A DNA stretch of 64,000 bases, from positions 1 to 64,000 of the forward strand of contig CAJKRG010000008.1 of the NCBI GenBank assembly GCA_905202215.1, written 5' to 3'. Under the pieces are notes generated by a model. It was not told the origin of the DNA. It made no database searches and saw only the letters and a program-made list of their open reading frames with translations. Of this stretch, positions 45,136 through 53,061 are shown piece after piece; positions within the stretch are counted from its first letter, which is position 1; each line of letters begins with the position of its first letter. The position numbers were made by a program, and so were the translations under genes. The DNA is from an uncultured Porphyromonadaceae bacterium (GTDB taxonomy: Bacteria; Bacteroidota; Bacteroidia; Bacteroidales; Muribaculaceae).

Positions 45136-45792
45136 ATGATAGTATTAATCGACAACGGACACGGCAGCGACACCCCCGGCAAGTGCAGCCCCGATCAGAA
45201 GCTCAGAGAGTATCTGAAATCGCGTGAGGTTGCCCGCAAGTTGAAGAAGGCGCTCAACCTTCGGTTTGTTGACGCCCAACTCCTGGTACCGGAGGACAAA
45301 GACATTTCGCTCAAAGAGCGATGCCGCCGCGTCAATGCCGCCTGCGACAAATACGGCAAAGACAATGTGCTCCTGGTATCAATCCACTGCAATGCGGCCG
45401 GCGGCGACGGCAAGTGGAAGAGCGCCGGCGGTTGGTGTGTCTACACATCGCCCGGCCAGACAAAGGCCGACAACCTGGCGACCGCATTGTGGAACGCCGC
45501 CCACGACGGCCTGAAAGACTACATCGAGCGCTTCCCGCTACTCCAGAAGCAGGGCGCCTATGACAGCAGACAGAAGCCTATGCGCGCGGATTGGTCCGAC
45601 GGAGACCCGGACTATGAGGCCCGCTTCTATATCCTGGTGCATACCAAATGCTCGGCCGTGCTGACCGAATCACTCTTTCAGGACAATAAGGCAGACTGCG
45701 ATTTTCTTCTCTCCGAGGAAGGGACCGCCGCCATTGTCAGCCTCCACCGCGACGGAATCATCAACTATATCAAAACCACAAAGAAGTCATGA
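45136..45792 (+). CDS. N-acetylmuramoyl-L-alanine amidase (endolysin)
   Basis: 218 residues, Amidase_3 fold. It cleaves the bond between N-acetylmuramic acid and L-alanine in peptidoglycan. Zinc ligands are H9 (IDNGHG), E31 (SREVARKL) and H84 (SIHCNA); the catalytic Glu is E178 (LTESLF). The sequence starts directly with the catalytic domain and has no signal peptide, so release depends on the holin. Its last four bases overlap the spanin-like gene. Confidence 0.92.
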   Translation: MIVLIDNGHGSDTPGKCSPDQKLREYLKSREVARKLKKALNLRFVDAQLLVPEDKDISLKERCRRVNAACDKYGKDNVLLVSIHCNAAGGDGKWKSAGGWCVYTSPGQTKADNLATALWNAAHDGLKDYIERFPLLQKQGAYDSRQKPMRADWSDGDPDYEARFYILVHTKCSAVLTESLFQDNKADCDFLLSEEGTAAIVSLHRDGIINYIKTTKKS

Positions 45793-46391
45793 CAATGAAA
45801 CCAAAATCGAAAATCACCCTGGCACTCCTGTTCGGAATGCTCCTGGGTTGGGTCCTGTCGTTCTTTGTTCCTGGCGGTTGCCGTTCCCCCGGCGGCCGCA
45901 CAGACGAGCGCGACACCATCAGGACAATCACAGTCGACACCCTGACAGACCGGCTCCCCGTGGCCGAGTCAACGGCCCCCGTAGACACGCAGGTGTATAT
46001 GCTTCCGGTACGACATCAGGGAAGCGGCGCGGGAGGTATCTCGCACTGTACGGCCCCGGCCGACACTACTTTTATTGAGACGCGCACCACACTCACCTAC
46101 GGCACCGGAGCAGGAGGCGAGCCTCGACCATGCCAGGATAGCGTAGCAGTTGAAATCCCCATCACCCAGAAGCATTATAGAGACTCGACGTATGAAGCCT
46201 GGGTAAGCGGATTCTCTCAGAACCTTGACAGTATTAGGGTGTATCCCCGAACAGAAACTATCACGATCAGGGATTACAAGCCGCCTAACCGTTGGCACCT
46301 GGGACTCACCGCGGGCTATGCCTACACACCCCGCGGTTTTCAACCATACATCGGTATCGGTATCAGTTATTCATTATTTTCATGGAAGTAA
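45789..46391 (+). CDS. Spanin-like protein (DUF6808-type)
   Basis: 200 residues. One N-terminal membrane segment (ITLALLFGMLLGWVLSFFVP) is followed by a periplasmic region with a Thr/Asp-rich stretch and the motif ITQKHYRDSTYEAWVSGFSQ. The C-terminus, WHLGLTAGYAYTPRGFQPYI then GISYSLFSW, has the alternating pattern of outer-membrane beta strands ending in an aromatic residue. That is the layout of a single-protein link between the membranes, and the position after the amidase fits the final step of lysis. Family name from memory. Confidence 0.7.
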   Translation: MTMKPKSKITLALLFGMLLGWVLSFFVPGGCRSPGGRTDERDTIRTITVDTLTDRLPVAESTAPVDTQVYMLPVRHQGSGAGGISHCTAPADTTFIETRTTLTYGTGAGGEPRPCQDSVAVEIPITQKHYRDSTYEAWVSGFSQNLDSIRVYPRTETITIRDYKPPNRWHLGLTAGYAYTPRGFQPYIGIGISYSLFSWK

Positions 46392-46978
46392 CACTTGACA
46401 TATACAAAGATGAGGTCTACACCGAAGTGGCGCAGACCTCATCCTACACCGGCGCCAAGATGGACGACGACGCCAACGCCTACGAGCGTATCTTCACGAC
46501 CGACGAGGACAAGAGCCAGCTCGAAAGATTCTGGAACGAGAGCTGCGTCACGTTCTGCGAAATCATGAAGCGCTACCTTGTCAGTGAATTGGACCTGAGA
46601 AACTCTGTAATCAGTAAGCCCATTGAGAAAGTGCAGACCCAGGGCCAGGAGATACAGACCCAGGCACTCGGAGGAATCGAAGAAATTCCGTTTGAGCCCT
46701 GGCACCCTAATCTTCCCATCGAGGAAATTCCGATTGTAACGGCACCCATCATCGGGCACCGGTTCAAATTGGAATTTTCCAAATCGTTTGACTCGGCGCT
46801 GATACCCAGTATGCGTCAAGAGCTCTTTTCCTACTTCGTAATGAACATCACGGCAAAGTGGTATGGCTTCACCAACAAGAAGGAAGCCGGAGAGTATGCG
46901 GCCGCCGCCGCGTCCCTTCTCGAAGGTATCCATCGAAAAGCGTGCTATAAGCGTAAACCACAGCGCCCCACCTATTAG
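46382..46978 (+). CDS. Virion-type protein, paralogue 1 of 3
   Basis: 198 residues from ATG at 46382, overlapping the spanin stop by 10 bases. It shares with the next two genes a C-terminal plan: a beta/helix segment, an (L/Y)xW(F/L/Y)xxTNK block (here AKWYGFTNKKEAGEY), a helix, then a basic end (YKRKPQRPTY). The N-terminal half has beta character (MEVTLDIYKDEVYTEV). A long insertion near residues 80-120 is unique to this copy. Function unknown; virion ring or tail-completion subunits are possible. Confidence 0.6.
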   Translation: MEVTLDIYKDEVYTEVAQTSSYTGAKMDDDANAYERIFTTDEDKSQLERFWNESCVTFCEIMKRYLVSELDLRNSVISKPIEKVQTQGQEIQTQALGGIEEIPFEPWHPNLPIEEIPIVTAPIIGHRFKLEFSKSFDSALIPSMRQELFSYFVMNITAKWYGFTNKKEAGEYAAAAASLLEGIHRKACYKRKPQRPTY

Positions 46979-46990
46979 CAATTATAAATT

Positions 46991-47509
46991 ATGGCAGAAA
47001 GCAAAAAGACACTAACCGTCACGCTTGAGGTGAAGGAACTGATGCACGACATCATGAACAAAGCATACCTCACCGGACAGGCGCGCGAGGCCGACGGGAC
47101 CAAAGGTTACGAGGCCGCGAGCAACATGCAGGCGAGCGAGGACGAGGACAACAGTTATCAGTTACGCCGCAGTCTTGCCAATTCCTTCTCGGCATTGAAG
47201 AGCCTGTTGGGAGAATGTCTCAACGAGGACAGAGACACAAGCAACAACCGGATTCAGAAAATCATCGACGACGACGGACAGCTCGAACTCGCTTTTCTCC
47301 TTCCGAGTAACTATAACAACGCCTCGGCTGATTCTCTGGGTAACGGCATTCATGCCTACCTGGTTGACATGGTTCTCGCCGAATGGTTTACAATCACCAA
47401 CAAGGCCGACGCCCAGGACTACCTGAATCACTCCACCGTCTCCCTGGAGACCGTGAAGCGAGCCCTCTATAAGCGTAGTCGCCCGACCCGGCCCACATAC
47501 ACCCCCTAA
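46991..47509 (+). CDS. Virion-type protein, paralogue 2 of 3
   Basis: 172 residues. It starts with LTVTLEVKELMHDIMNKAYL and has the shared block AEWFTITNKADAQDYLN followed by VKRALYKRSRPTRPTY, nearly the same C-terminus as paralogue 1. It starts 13 bases after paralogue 1 and ends 3 bases before paralogue 3, so all three are co-transcribed and probably made in related amounts. No enzymatic motif. Confidence 0.6.
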   Translation: MAESKKTLTVTLEVKELMHDIMNKAYLTGQAREADGTKGYEAASNMQASEDEDNSYQLRRSLANSFSALKSLLGECLNEDRDTSNNRIQKIIDDDGQLELAFLLPSNYNNASADSLGNGIHAYLVDMVLAEWFTITNKADAQDYLNHSTVSLETVKRALYKRSRPTRPTYTP

Positions 47510-47511
47510 CT

Positions 47512-48072
47512 ATGGGCTGTTTTCAGAGGTGTAACAACAATGGCAATGGCAACGGCGCGCAGGAAGAAAAGCGCGCCGTTGTTCTTAGGTTCCGGCGAGA
47601 GAATCTTGATTACAGCATAAAGAACTATGCCTACATCGAGAGCCACGTAATGAACGACGAAACCGAGTGCTCAAAACACATGGTTGCAGACATCGGCGAA
47701 GAGGGCAACCGCGACCGTGTGACCCGGTTACTCGGAGTGATCCACGCCGGAGTGATTGAAATGCTTTACCCCTACACCAAACGGGAAGCCGTTGAAGAGA
47801 TAATCGACGACGACATCTGGGAGCCGAAGGAATACGTTATAGTGATTCATGTGCCGCCGACATTCTCCAGGACGACATGCCACCTGTTGAGCCGTCTGAT
47901 ACATGAATACATGGTGTACCGCGTACTCTACGATTGGTTGACGATTACCAACAAGGCCGACACGCAGGCCGCCCTCCATTGGCTCGAAAAGGCAGAGGAG
48001 GCCGCCGCCGAAATCGAAAGCATAAAGAACTTACGTACCGGCACACTTGAACGGCCGTTACGTCCCTGGTAA
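47512..48072 (+). CDS. Virion-type protein, paralogue 3 of 3
   Basis: 186 residues. After a short Cys/Asn-rich start (MGCFQRCNNNGNGNG) it has beta strands, then YDWLTITNKADTQAALHWLE and a C-terminus LERPLRPW matching the plan of paralogues 1 and 2. It is the last gene of the rightward late block; a shared hairpin terminator separates it from the convergent nozzle gene. Being next to the nozzle gene hints at a tail role. Confidence 0.6.
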   Translation: MGCFQRCNNNGNGNGAQEEKRAVVLRFRRENLDYSIKNYAYIESHVMNDETECSKHMVADIGEEGNRDRVTRLLGVIHAGVIEMLYPYTKREAVEEIIDDDIWEPKEYVIVIHVPPTFSRTTCHLLSRLIHEYMVYRVLYDWLTITNKADTQAALHWLEKAEEAAAEIESIKNLRTGTLERPLRPW

Positions 48073-48075
48073 ATC

Positions 48076-48110
48076 AGAGGCCGAGGTGCTCACGCATCCC
48101 GGCCTCTTTG
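48076..48110. terminator. Bidirectional terminator between convergent late blocks
   Basis: AGAGGCCG (48076-48083) pairs with CGGCCTCT (48100-48107), followed by TTG. It lies between the stops of two converging genes. Confidence 0.65.
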
Positions 48111-48138
48111 CTTACAATAGTGTGAAGTAGTACAAAAG

Positions 48139-51081
48139 TTATCTTGGTTGGTTGGTCTGGCGTGGCTCATGCTGAACAGAGCAGCCATAAATACGTTCTC
48201 CAGGCGTCAGGTTGCACAGGAGGCCCACACGGTAATACTTGTAAGGGCTACCACGGAATCCTCGCAGGTAGTGGTCCTTGCTCGACCATACCAGGTGCCA
48301 ATTAATCAAATCACGCGAACCCCACAGAACAGACTGCACATGGCCCCTGGCGAAATTGCCTCTCTGAATAATATTGTTGACCGTCTTGAAGACGTTCACG
48401 GCGTCCAGGTTGAGGGGGCGCGTGACGAGCAACCCGCCGATGTTGGCCTCACTCGATTTCGAGAAGTTGACGATGTTGCCGTCACGGTCGACGGCCAATG
48501 CTTCAGGATAGGAGTTGAGGGAGTTTTTGATGTTGGAGTACATCATGCCCCAGAGTTGCGTTTTCAGCGAATACACATAGGCATAGGTACACTTGCTGTT
48601 ATAGACGATGATACGTTGGTGAACGTAGTCGTATATCATGCCGCAGTCCGTGAGAAATTCAGTGAACGGCAGAACCGGCAGACACTTGTCGGGCTTCGTG
48701 TCCGTGTCTATGTGTCCGAGCATGGCATGAATCTTATCCATGCCGGGGAGGCCGGGATTGCCCTCGCGGTCCAACACATTAAAGGGCGCGTCACTGTTGA
48801 TAGCGTCGGAAATACATTGTGTCTGGGAGCCGGATATAAGCATGATACCTCTATTGGTAGGGAACAGCACCGCAGAATCAATCTGGGTAATGCCGTCGGA
48901 ATTGATACAAACGTCGCGCGTGATAGGTTGTTTGGCCGTATATGTGCCCGTAGCGCTGATCTCCATCGCCCATACTCCTTCGTCGGTGAAAGCGTATAAC
49001 GGGAACTGGCCGAACTGTCCCTGAGATAGAGCCTTCGCGGCGGTGCATAAGCGCATGATGTTTCCGGTGCCTACCGTGTTAATGCCCAGGAGTGGGAAGA
49101 AGAAAGGGTTGTTGACTTCCGACGTGTAGATCTTGTTAGGAATCGACACCACGTTGTAATCCTCCGACGTAGGCGGTGTATTAATCGAGGGAATTGTGAA
49201 GTCGGCCGAATTGTCCTGGCGGATATTGTTATAATCCAGGACAGCGTAAGCGCCGTTGAGAAATTCATGCGGTTTCAGGTCGATATAGAAATTCTCGCCG
49301 GAATTGGTTATGCAGATACGGTATGCGTTGACGTTGGGATAGAAGAAGTATGAAGGCCAATGGTACTTATAGCGGCCGGTGTAGCTCGACACCTCTTTGC
49401 CGGCCATGTATGTACGCCAGGTCCACGTCAGAGTGTCAATCATGTTTCGCACATTAACGCCATACATCTGCCACCCGCCGGCCTGAACTCGATACTCTTT
49501 GCCGTTTTCCTTGATGAACACGGTGAGCATGTTGTCGCCCATGTCGGTTGTCTTGGTGACGTTGATTTTGTTGTTGTCGGAGGCATTGAAACTTATGGCA
49601 AGGGAGACCGGCGAGACGAAAGCGAAGGCACATGCAGGGCCAAAGCCGGTGAAGAGCTTGCGTTTCACGCCGCCCAGGTTAATGCGGCTGTTATATGCGT
49701 AGGAACTATCGGCGCGCAGGTGATCGTGCGAAAGGTAGTCGTCGGTCATAACCTCACGTGTCACCAACGATTGCAGGTATTCGTCCTCAACCTTAATGTC
49801 GGTACGCTTAGTGCGATTATCGTAAAGGGTCTTAATATCGATGGAGCATAGTTTGTAGAACGTGGAGGCATTGCGCATATTCTCCATTTCTTTGTCGTCG
49901 GAAAATTCCGGCAGGTGCAATGTCGTACTCGGATATGTGCGGGCCTGGTTGAAATAGAAGCCGTAGATGTAGGAGTAACGCCACTCGGAATATACGTCGA
50001 CAAATGTACCGTCGTTGACCGGTCCGAGAATAGAATCTTCCTGGGGCGCGGAGGTTGATTGCAGGAAGCCTGTTGTGGTGTTGACCTTCTTATGGAACAG
50101 GCGGCCGATAAAGCGAGATTCAAAGTCGTCACTATCGCTGAACGACGAACACTGTCCTTCCTGGTCGAAAGTGTAGAGAGGTTTGGAAATGAAGATGTCC
50201 ACACTCTTGATAATGTCGGTCCAATCCGGTAGCTTAATCCAATCGTCGCCGTAGGTAAGCCGGTAATCCAACGTCGCGGCCATAAGCATGATGTCTAACT
50301 CGGCGTCGGTGTATCTTGACTTCTTGCCGGTGAGACGGTCCCAGAGGACGACCGGGCAGGCCGTTGTCGAAGGATTCATCAGGATAGGCGCGGAGTGACC
50401 CACCAGGGAACCATCGAACAGGCGCAGGGCATAGCGCACAAAAAACGGGAAACAGAACCGGCCCTTGTTTACCGTCTCGTTGGCGATAAACTTGTTGACC
50501 TTCGCCATTACCTGAGACGTGATCGACGTCTTGTTGGCCTCGGAGAAAGTTGCATTGACACTATCATCCGGAATACCTTCGGCAAAAGTGATGGTGAATT
50601 TCTTCTTGCTGTCGTCGGCCATACTGTAAAGGCGCGGATGTCCTACCAGGCCGAAGGATATACCGATGTCGGGAACGTGATCGCCCAGGAACTTATAGGC
50701 GCCGTCCTTCCAGAAATAATAGTTAATGCCGGTTTTGGTAAACACCATGAGCGTATTGCCGAGCGCGTTCACATGCGAAATGGAATCACCATAGTAAGAT
50801 TCCTCGAACTCGGTAATTGCGGTGCTCGAAGTCTTGCCGTCAATCCACCCGATTTTGTATGTGCCGGACTTGACAATATAGTGTGTGAACTCGTTTGTCT
50901 TGTGGATAAACAGGGCCTCCACCTGGACCGTGCTTAATGTTTTATCAACCGTCGGCTGACTGATACCGGCCATGCTCCCGTCCTCGTTGATGAGGTTGAG
51001 GGACACAGCCAGGGTGCCGTCGTCACATTCGTAGTCAGACGGTGAGGCCGAATAGCCGGAGTATCTAATTTCAGAATTCAT
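48139..51081 (-). CDS. Tail nozzle / tail tubular protein (gp12-like)
   Basis: 980 residues, beta-rich throughout with many short aromatic strands, as in the beta-propeller nozzle proteins of podoviruses (T7 gp12, P22 gp10, crAss-like nozzles). Typical segments are MNSEIRYSGYSASPSDYECD at the start, repeated YxYIYGFYFNQ-type strands, FPLYAFTDEGVWAMEISATG, and VLFPTNRGIMLISGSQTQCI, the late propeller blades. It would form the distal tail tube that carries DNA into the cell. Encoded opposite to the other tail genes; its start overlaps the 124-residue gene by four bases. Confidence 0.8.
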   Translation of the reverse strand: MNSEIRYSGYSASPSDYECDDGTLAVSLNLINEDGSMAGISQPTVDKTLSTVQVEALFIHKTNEFTHYIVKSGTYKIGWIDGKTSSTAITEFEESYYGDSISHVNALGNTLMVFTKTGINYYFWKDGAYKFLGDHVPDIGISFGLVGHPRLYSMADDSKKKFTITFAEGIPDDSVNATFSEANKTSITSQVMAKVNKFIANETVNKGRFCFPFFVRYALRLFDGSLVGHSAPILMNPSTTACPVVLWDRLTGKKSRYTDAELDIMLMAATLDYRLTYGDDWIKLPDWTDIIKSVDIFISKPLYTFDQEGQCSSFSDSDDFESRFIGRLFHKKVNTTTGFLQSTSAPQEDSILGPVNDGTFVDVYSEWRYSYIYGFYFNQARTYPSTTLHLPEFSDDKEMENMRNASTFYKLCSIDIKTLYDNRTKRTDIKVEDEYLQSLVTREVMTDDYLSHDHLRADSSYAYNSRINLGGVKRKLFTGFGPACAFAFVSPVSLAISFNASDNNKINVTKTTDMGDNMLTVFIKENGKEYRVQAGGWQMYGVNVRNMIDTLTWTWRTYMAGKEVSSYTGRYKYHWPSYFFYPNVNAYRICITNSGENFYIDLKPHEFLNGAYAVLDYNNIRQDNSADFTIPSINTPPTSEDYNVVSIPNKIYTSEVNNPFFFPLLGINTVGTGNIMRLCTAAKALSQGQFGQFPLYAFTDEGVWAMEISATGTYTAKQPITRDVCINSDGITQIDSAVLFPTNRGIMLISGSQTQCISDAINSDAPFNVLDREGNPGLPGMDKIHAMLGHIDTDTKPDKCLPVLPFTEFLTDCGMIYDYVHQRIIVYNSKCTYAYVYSLKTQLWGMMYSNIKNSLNSYPEALAVDRDGNIVNFSKSSEANIGGLLVTRPLNLDAVNVFKTVNNIIQRGNFARGHVQSVLWGSRDLINWHLVWSSKDHYLRGFRGSPYKYYRVGLLCNLTPGERIYGCSVQHEPRQTNQPR

Positions 51082-51452
51082 AAGGCGCAGCGAATTATGA
51101 TTGGAATATAAATTTTCTCGTTGATAGTCACAGCTTCGCCGCAGGGCAGCCGGAGAACTAAATCTTCAAAGCCACCCGCGGCGCGGATAGCCCGTGCCAG
51201 ACGCACGGACCATGTGCGATACGAACCACGGCCACCGCGAGACGTCGGGAAACATTGCCCCTCATGCCTACCTCTTATCTCGGCCGCTTTATGTCGCAAG
51301 TATATGAAATATTCCGGTCCGGACTGACAAACGTCTATCACATCGCCCGGATGCAGGTCGAGCAACCGGGCAATGCGACAGGTTATATCAATGCGGCCGG
51401 TAACGTTGACTGTTATGTCAGGCCGTCGAGAAATTGGTATAAGAGAGGTCAT
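51078..51452 (-). CDS. Small protein coupled to the nozzle gene
   Basis: 124 residues. The N-terminal part GRIDITCRIARLLDLHPGDV, followed by GPEYFIYLRHK, resembles swapped-hairpin (AbrB-like) or small beta-barrel folds. The middle is Arg/Gly-rich. The gene ends in IPIIIRCAL. Start and stop overlap the nozzle gene (ATGA). Probably a virion accessory or a nozzle chaperone; not recognised further. Confidence 0.55.
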   Translation of the reverse strand: MTSLIPISRRPDITVNVTGRIDITCRIARLLDLHPGDVIDVCQSGPEYFIYLRHKAAEIRGRHEGQCFPTSRGGRGSYRTWSVRLARAIRAAGGFEDLVLRLPCGEAVTINEKIYIPIIIRCAL

Positions 51453-51500
51453 GGCGCAAAATTACTGTTTCGTTGTCGTGATGTTGGTTTAAGTATTGAT

Positions 51501-51671
51501 TCACTCCTTGAAGTCCTTTGGGAGATAGCCTATTTCCTTTAACCGTTTACAAACCCGGCTCCACGGGCTACGCTTTATTATGGTTGTAGAGGAGGTTCCC
51601 TGAAGCATAGGCGGTCTTTTGGAGGACTCACCAGAAAGCGGAGTAATGTTTTTGCCGATGTCATTCCCCAT
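51501..51671 (-). CDS. Small basic protein (56 residues)
   Basis: MGNDIGKNITPLSGESSKRP then a basic region ending RVCKRLKEIGYLPKDFKE. It overlaps the stop of the upstream gene by 11 bases, as expected in this tightly packed minus-strand operon. The C-terminal helix resembles a short DNA- or protein-binding motif. Function unknown. Confidence 0.55.
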   Translation of the reverse strand: MGNDIGKNITPLSGESSKRPPMLQGTSSTTIIKRSPWSRVCKRLKEIGYLPKDFKE

Positions 51672-51864
51672 AAGATTCCTCTGTTGTGTTTTGCTCCCGC
51701 CAGAACATTAGGCACTCTTTTCCACCTATGCCCTCGAACATCGAGATAAGCGTCTTTTTGTTGCGGTTCCGGTCCTTCTTATAGACCTGATAGTGCAGCC
51801 ACCGGTGACAATCGTGCCGGAGCGAGCACTTGTCGTTCCGGCAAAATGTGATGTCATAGTTCAT
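51661..51864 (-). CDS. Small Cys/His-rich protein (67 residues)
   Basis: The N-terminus reads CRNDKCSLRHDCHRWLHYQV, a cluster of three Cys and two His that could bind zinc, with a later KECLMFW. It starts four bases inside the 84-residue gene and runs into the 56-residue gene. Such proteins are common in Bacteroidales phage early regions; no function known. Confidence 0.65.
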   Translation of the reverse strand: MNYDITFCRNDKCSLRHDCHRWLHYQVYKKDRNRNKKTLISMFEGIGGKECLMFWREQNTTEESYGE

Positions 51865-52115
51865 AGGGCTTCTAACTTAGCGTTCAACTTATCGCGCTGT
51901 TGTGTGAGGTCAGAGACTACCAGGTAGTGAATCTCTCCCTTCTTTTTCTCGATAGCCTCCAGGGTTTCAGGGCTGAGTCTATTCTCCAGGGAATCGACGT
52001 AGCAGCGGTTGTGCCTAACGTCGACTTTTATATCTTCCGGACAGTCGAGAAGGCGCTCCAGGCCATAAAGGTCACGGAGGATTGAGTTAGCTTCGTTGAT
52101 GGTTTCTACTTTCAT
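51861..52115 (-). CDS. Small protein of early operon (84 residues)
   Basis: Helical start (VETINEANSILRDLYGLERL), a beta centre (IKVDVRHNRCYVDSL) and a coiled-coil-like C-terminus (SDLTQQRDKLNAKLEAL). ATG overlaps the stop of the upstream 51-residue gene (ATGA) and its end overlaps the next start. Function unknown. Confidence 0.65.
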   Translation of the reverse strand: MKVETINEANSILRDLYGLERLLDCPEDIKVDVRHNRCYVDSLENRLSPETLEAIEKKKGEIHYLVVSDLTQQRDKLNAKLEAL

Positions 52116-52267
52116 TGGTTGAAAAGGTTTGGTGTTTCAGGCTTTTTGTGATCGAGCAGCCTGTTTACTCGTTCTATCTCCGCGTCGATTTCTCGTTCGA
52201 GAGCTTTGCTTTGTTGAAGAGCCGTGCGGCTTCGGGTTTTGAAATATTCCTTTTGGAAGTGCCGCAT
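52112..52267 (-). CDS. Small helical protein (51 residues), possibly frameshifted at its 5' end
   Basis: MRHFQKEYFKTRSRTALQQS continues as a charged helix to LFNQ. This resembles a short protein common in Bacteroidales mobile elements that usually has about ten more residues before MR (a TAxEFF-like start). Here the in-frame upstream codons do read TAKQFFERVKI, but a TGA stands directly before them and no ATG precedes them. The overlapping frame at 52174-52365 has a start codon. Either translation begins at ATG 52267 or a frameshift joins the two. Confidence 0.6.
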   Translation of the reverse strand: MRHFQKEYFKTRSRTALQQSKALEREIDAEIERVNRLLDHKKPETPNLFNQ

Positions 52268-52365
52268 GATTTTGACTCGTTCAAAGAATTGTTTTGCAGT
52301 TCAAGGCAAGGCCACACGGCTTTAATACGTTCCACATTAACTATTGGTTTATCTTTATTTTCCAT
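52174..52365 (-). CDS. Overlapping small open frame (63 codons)
   Basis: MENKDKPIVNVERIKAVWPC begins plausibly, 24 bases after a terminator. Its C-terminal half overlaps the 51-residue gene in another frame and reads as unstructured polar sequence. Only the first ~30 codons look protein-like. It may be the true start of the 51-residue gene joined by a frameshift, or a separate short peptide. Confidence 0.35.
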   Translation of the reverse strand: MENKDKPIVNVERIKAVWPCLELQNNSLNESKSCGTSKRNISKPEAARLFNKAKLSNEKSTRR

Positions 52366-52388
52366 GATGTTGTAGAGAATGTTTCAGG

Positions 52389-52415
52389 AAAAAGCCGGCG
52401 GACGGAGCCGCCGGC
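52389..52415 (-). terminator. Intrinsic terminator after the 196-residue gene
   Basis: On the minus strand GCCGGCGG (52415-52408) pairs with CCGCCGGC (52401-52394) around a 6-base loop and is followed by TTTTT (52393-52389). Confidence 0.85.
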
Positions 52416-52430
52416 CCTGTGATGATGATT

Positions 52431-53021
52431 TCAGCCGATGAGGAAAGAAGCCCACAATTCGCCGAACTGTTGACCGGCGTAAACAGCAAGCTCTTTGGAC
52501 TTGAAGGCGAGCCGCGCGCCGCTGACCGCGCCCGAGTACGAAGAAACGTTGCACGCGCTCGAGCAAACGAGGCCGCCATACGCATTCGCATTGCTGTACG
52601 CACGACCAACGACACGGCACTTGGCATCATCGTCGAGGTCGTTGTATTCTTCCTCGGTGAGAATATAGTACCACGGATACCACTTGTATTCATCCTTGTT
52701 GCCCCAATCAGGCGTCCAACCCTCATTAAGAGCGGCGGCTACGATACGCATTTTGAGGTAGGCAAGAACATCGTCCATGCCGTCGAGGTGGTCAGCTAAG
52801 TGATGCTCAAAGAGGTTGAGGTGCTGTACGAGCGGATGAGCTTCGCCAAGTTCGTGGCAAGCATCATCAAAGGTTTTTACTCGTTCGGTAACAGGACGGT
52901 TGCTTTCAGCCCTTTTAGGCTGGGTAAACACGTCGGGATAGAGTGCGCGGAGCATCTTCTTTCCGTTTTCATCGGCGGCTTCATAAGCAGCCTTGATGTT
53001 TTCTAAGCTGGGTTGTTCCAT
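52431..53021 (-). CDS. C-type-lectin-like protein with hypervariable-looking C-terminus
   Basis: 196 residues. N-terminal helices (MEQPSLENIKAAYEAADENG, then KMLRALYPDVF) precede a middle part with LNEGWTPDWGNKDEYKWYPW. The C-terminal 70 residues follow the pattern GR....NAYGGLV....(N/C)..SSY....GARLAFKSKELA. Proteins of this build, ending RLCFKS.ELA.YAG.QF, are frequent in Bacteroidales mobile elements. The Tyr/Ser/Asn-rich block matches the C-terminus of the tail fibre (AGIVYANAT..SY....GGRLCFRG). Function unknown; a surface- or ligand-binding lectin-type fold is the best guess. A strong terminator follows. Confidence 0.65.
   Translation of the reverse strand: MEQPSLENIKAAYEAADENGKKMLRALYPDVFTQPKRAESNRPVTERVKTFDDACHELGEAHPLVQHLNLFEHHLADHLDGMDDVLAYLKMRIVAAALNEGWTPDWGNKDEYKWYPWYYILTEEEYNDLDDDAKCRVVGRAYSNANAYGGLVCSSACNVSSYSGAVSGARLAFKSKELAVYAGQQFGELWASFLIG
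52521..52601 (-). other. Candidate diversity-generating variable region
   Basis: Reading on the minus strand, most variable-looking codons end in C and differ in the first two bases (TAC, AGC, TGC, AGC, TGC, AAC, TAC, GGC, GTC, AGC), separated by unchanging GCG and TCG codons. That is what adenine-directed mutagenesis of AAC codons in a template would leave. GCG is otherwise rare in this phage, which prefers GCC. No template repeat or reverse transcriptase is visible in the window. Confidence 0.4.
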
Positions 53022-53061
53022 TTTGATTATTTATTTTTTACAAAGGCTTTATCGCCAAATA

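Noticed and set aside
48148..48999. Rightward frame of 283 codons opposite the nozzle gene
   Set aside because: The nozzle frame is continuous for 980 residues with beta-rich phage character; the opposite frame is a Val/His/Arg shadow.
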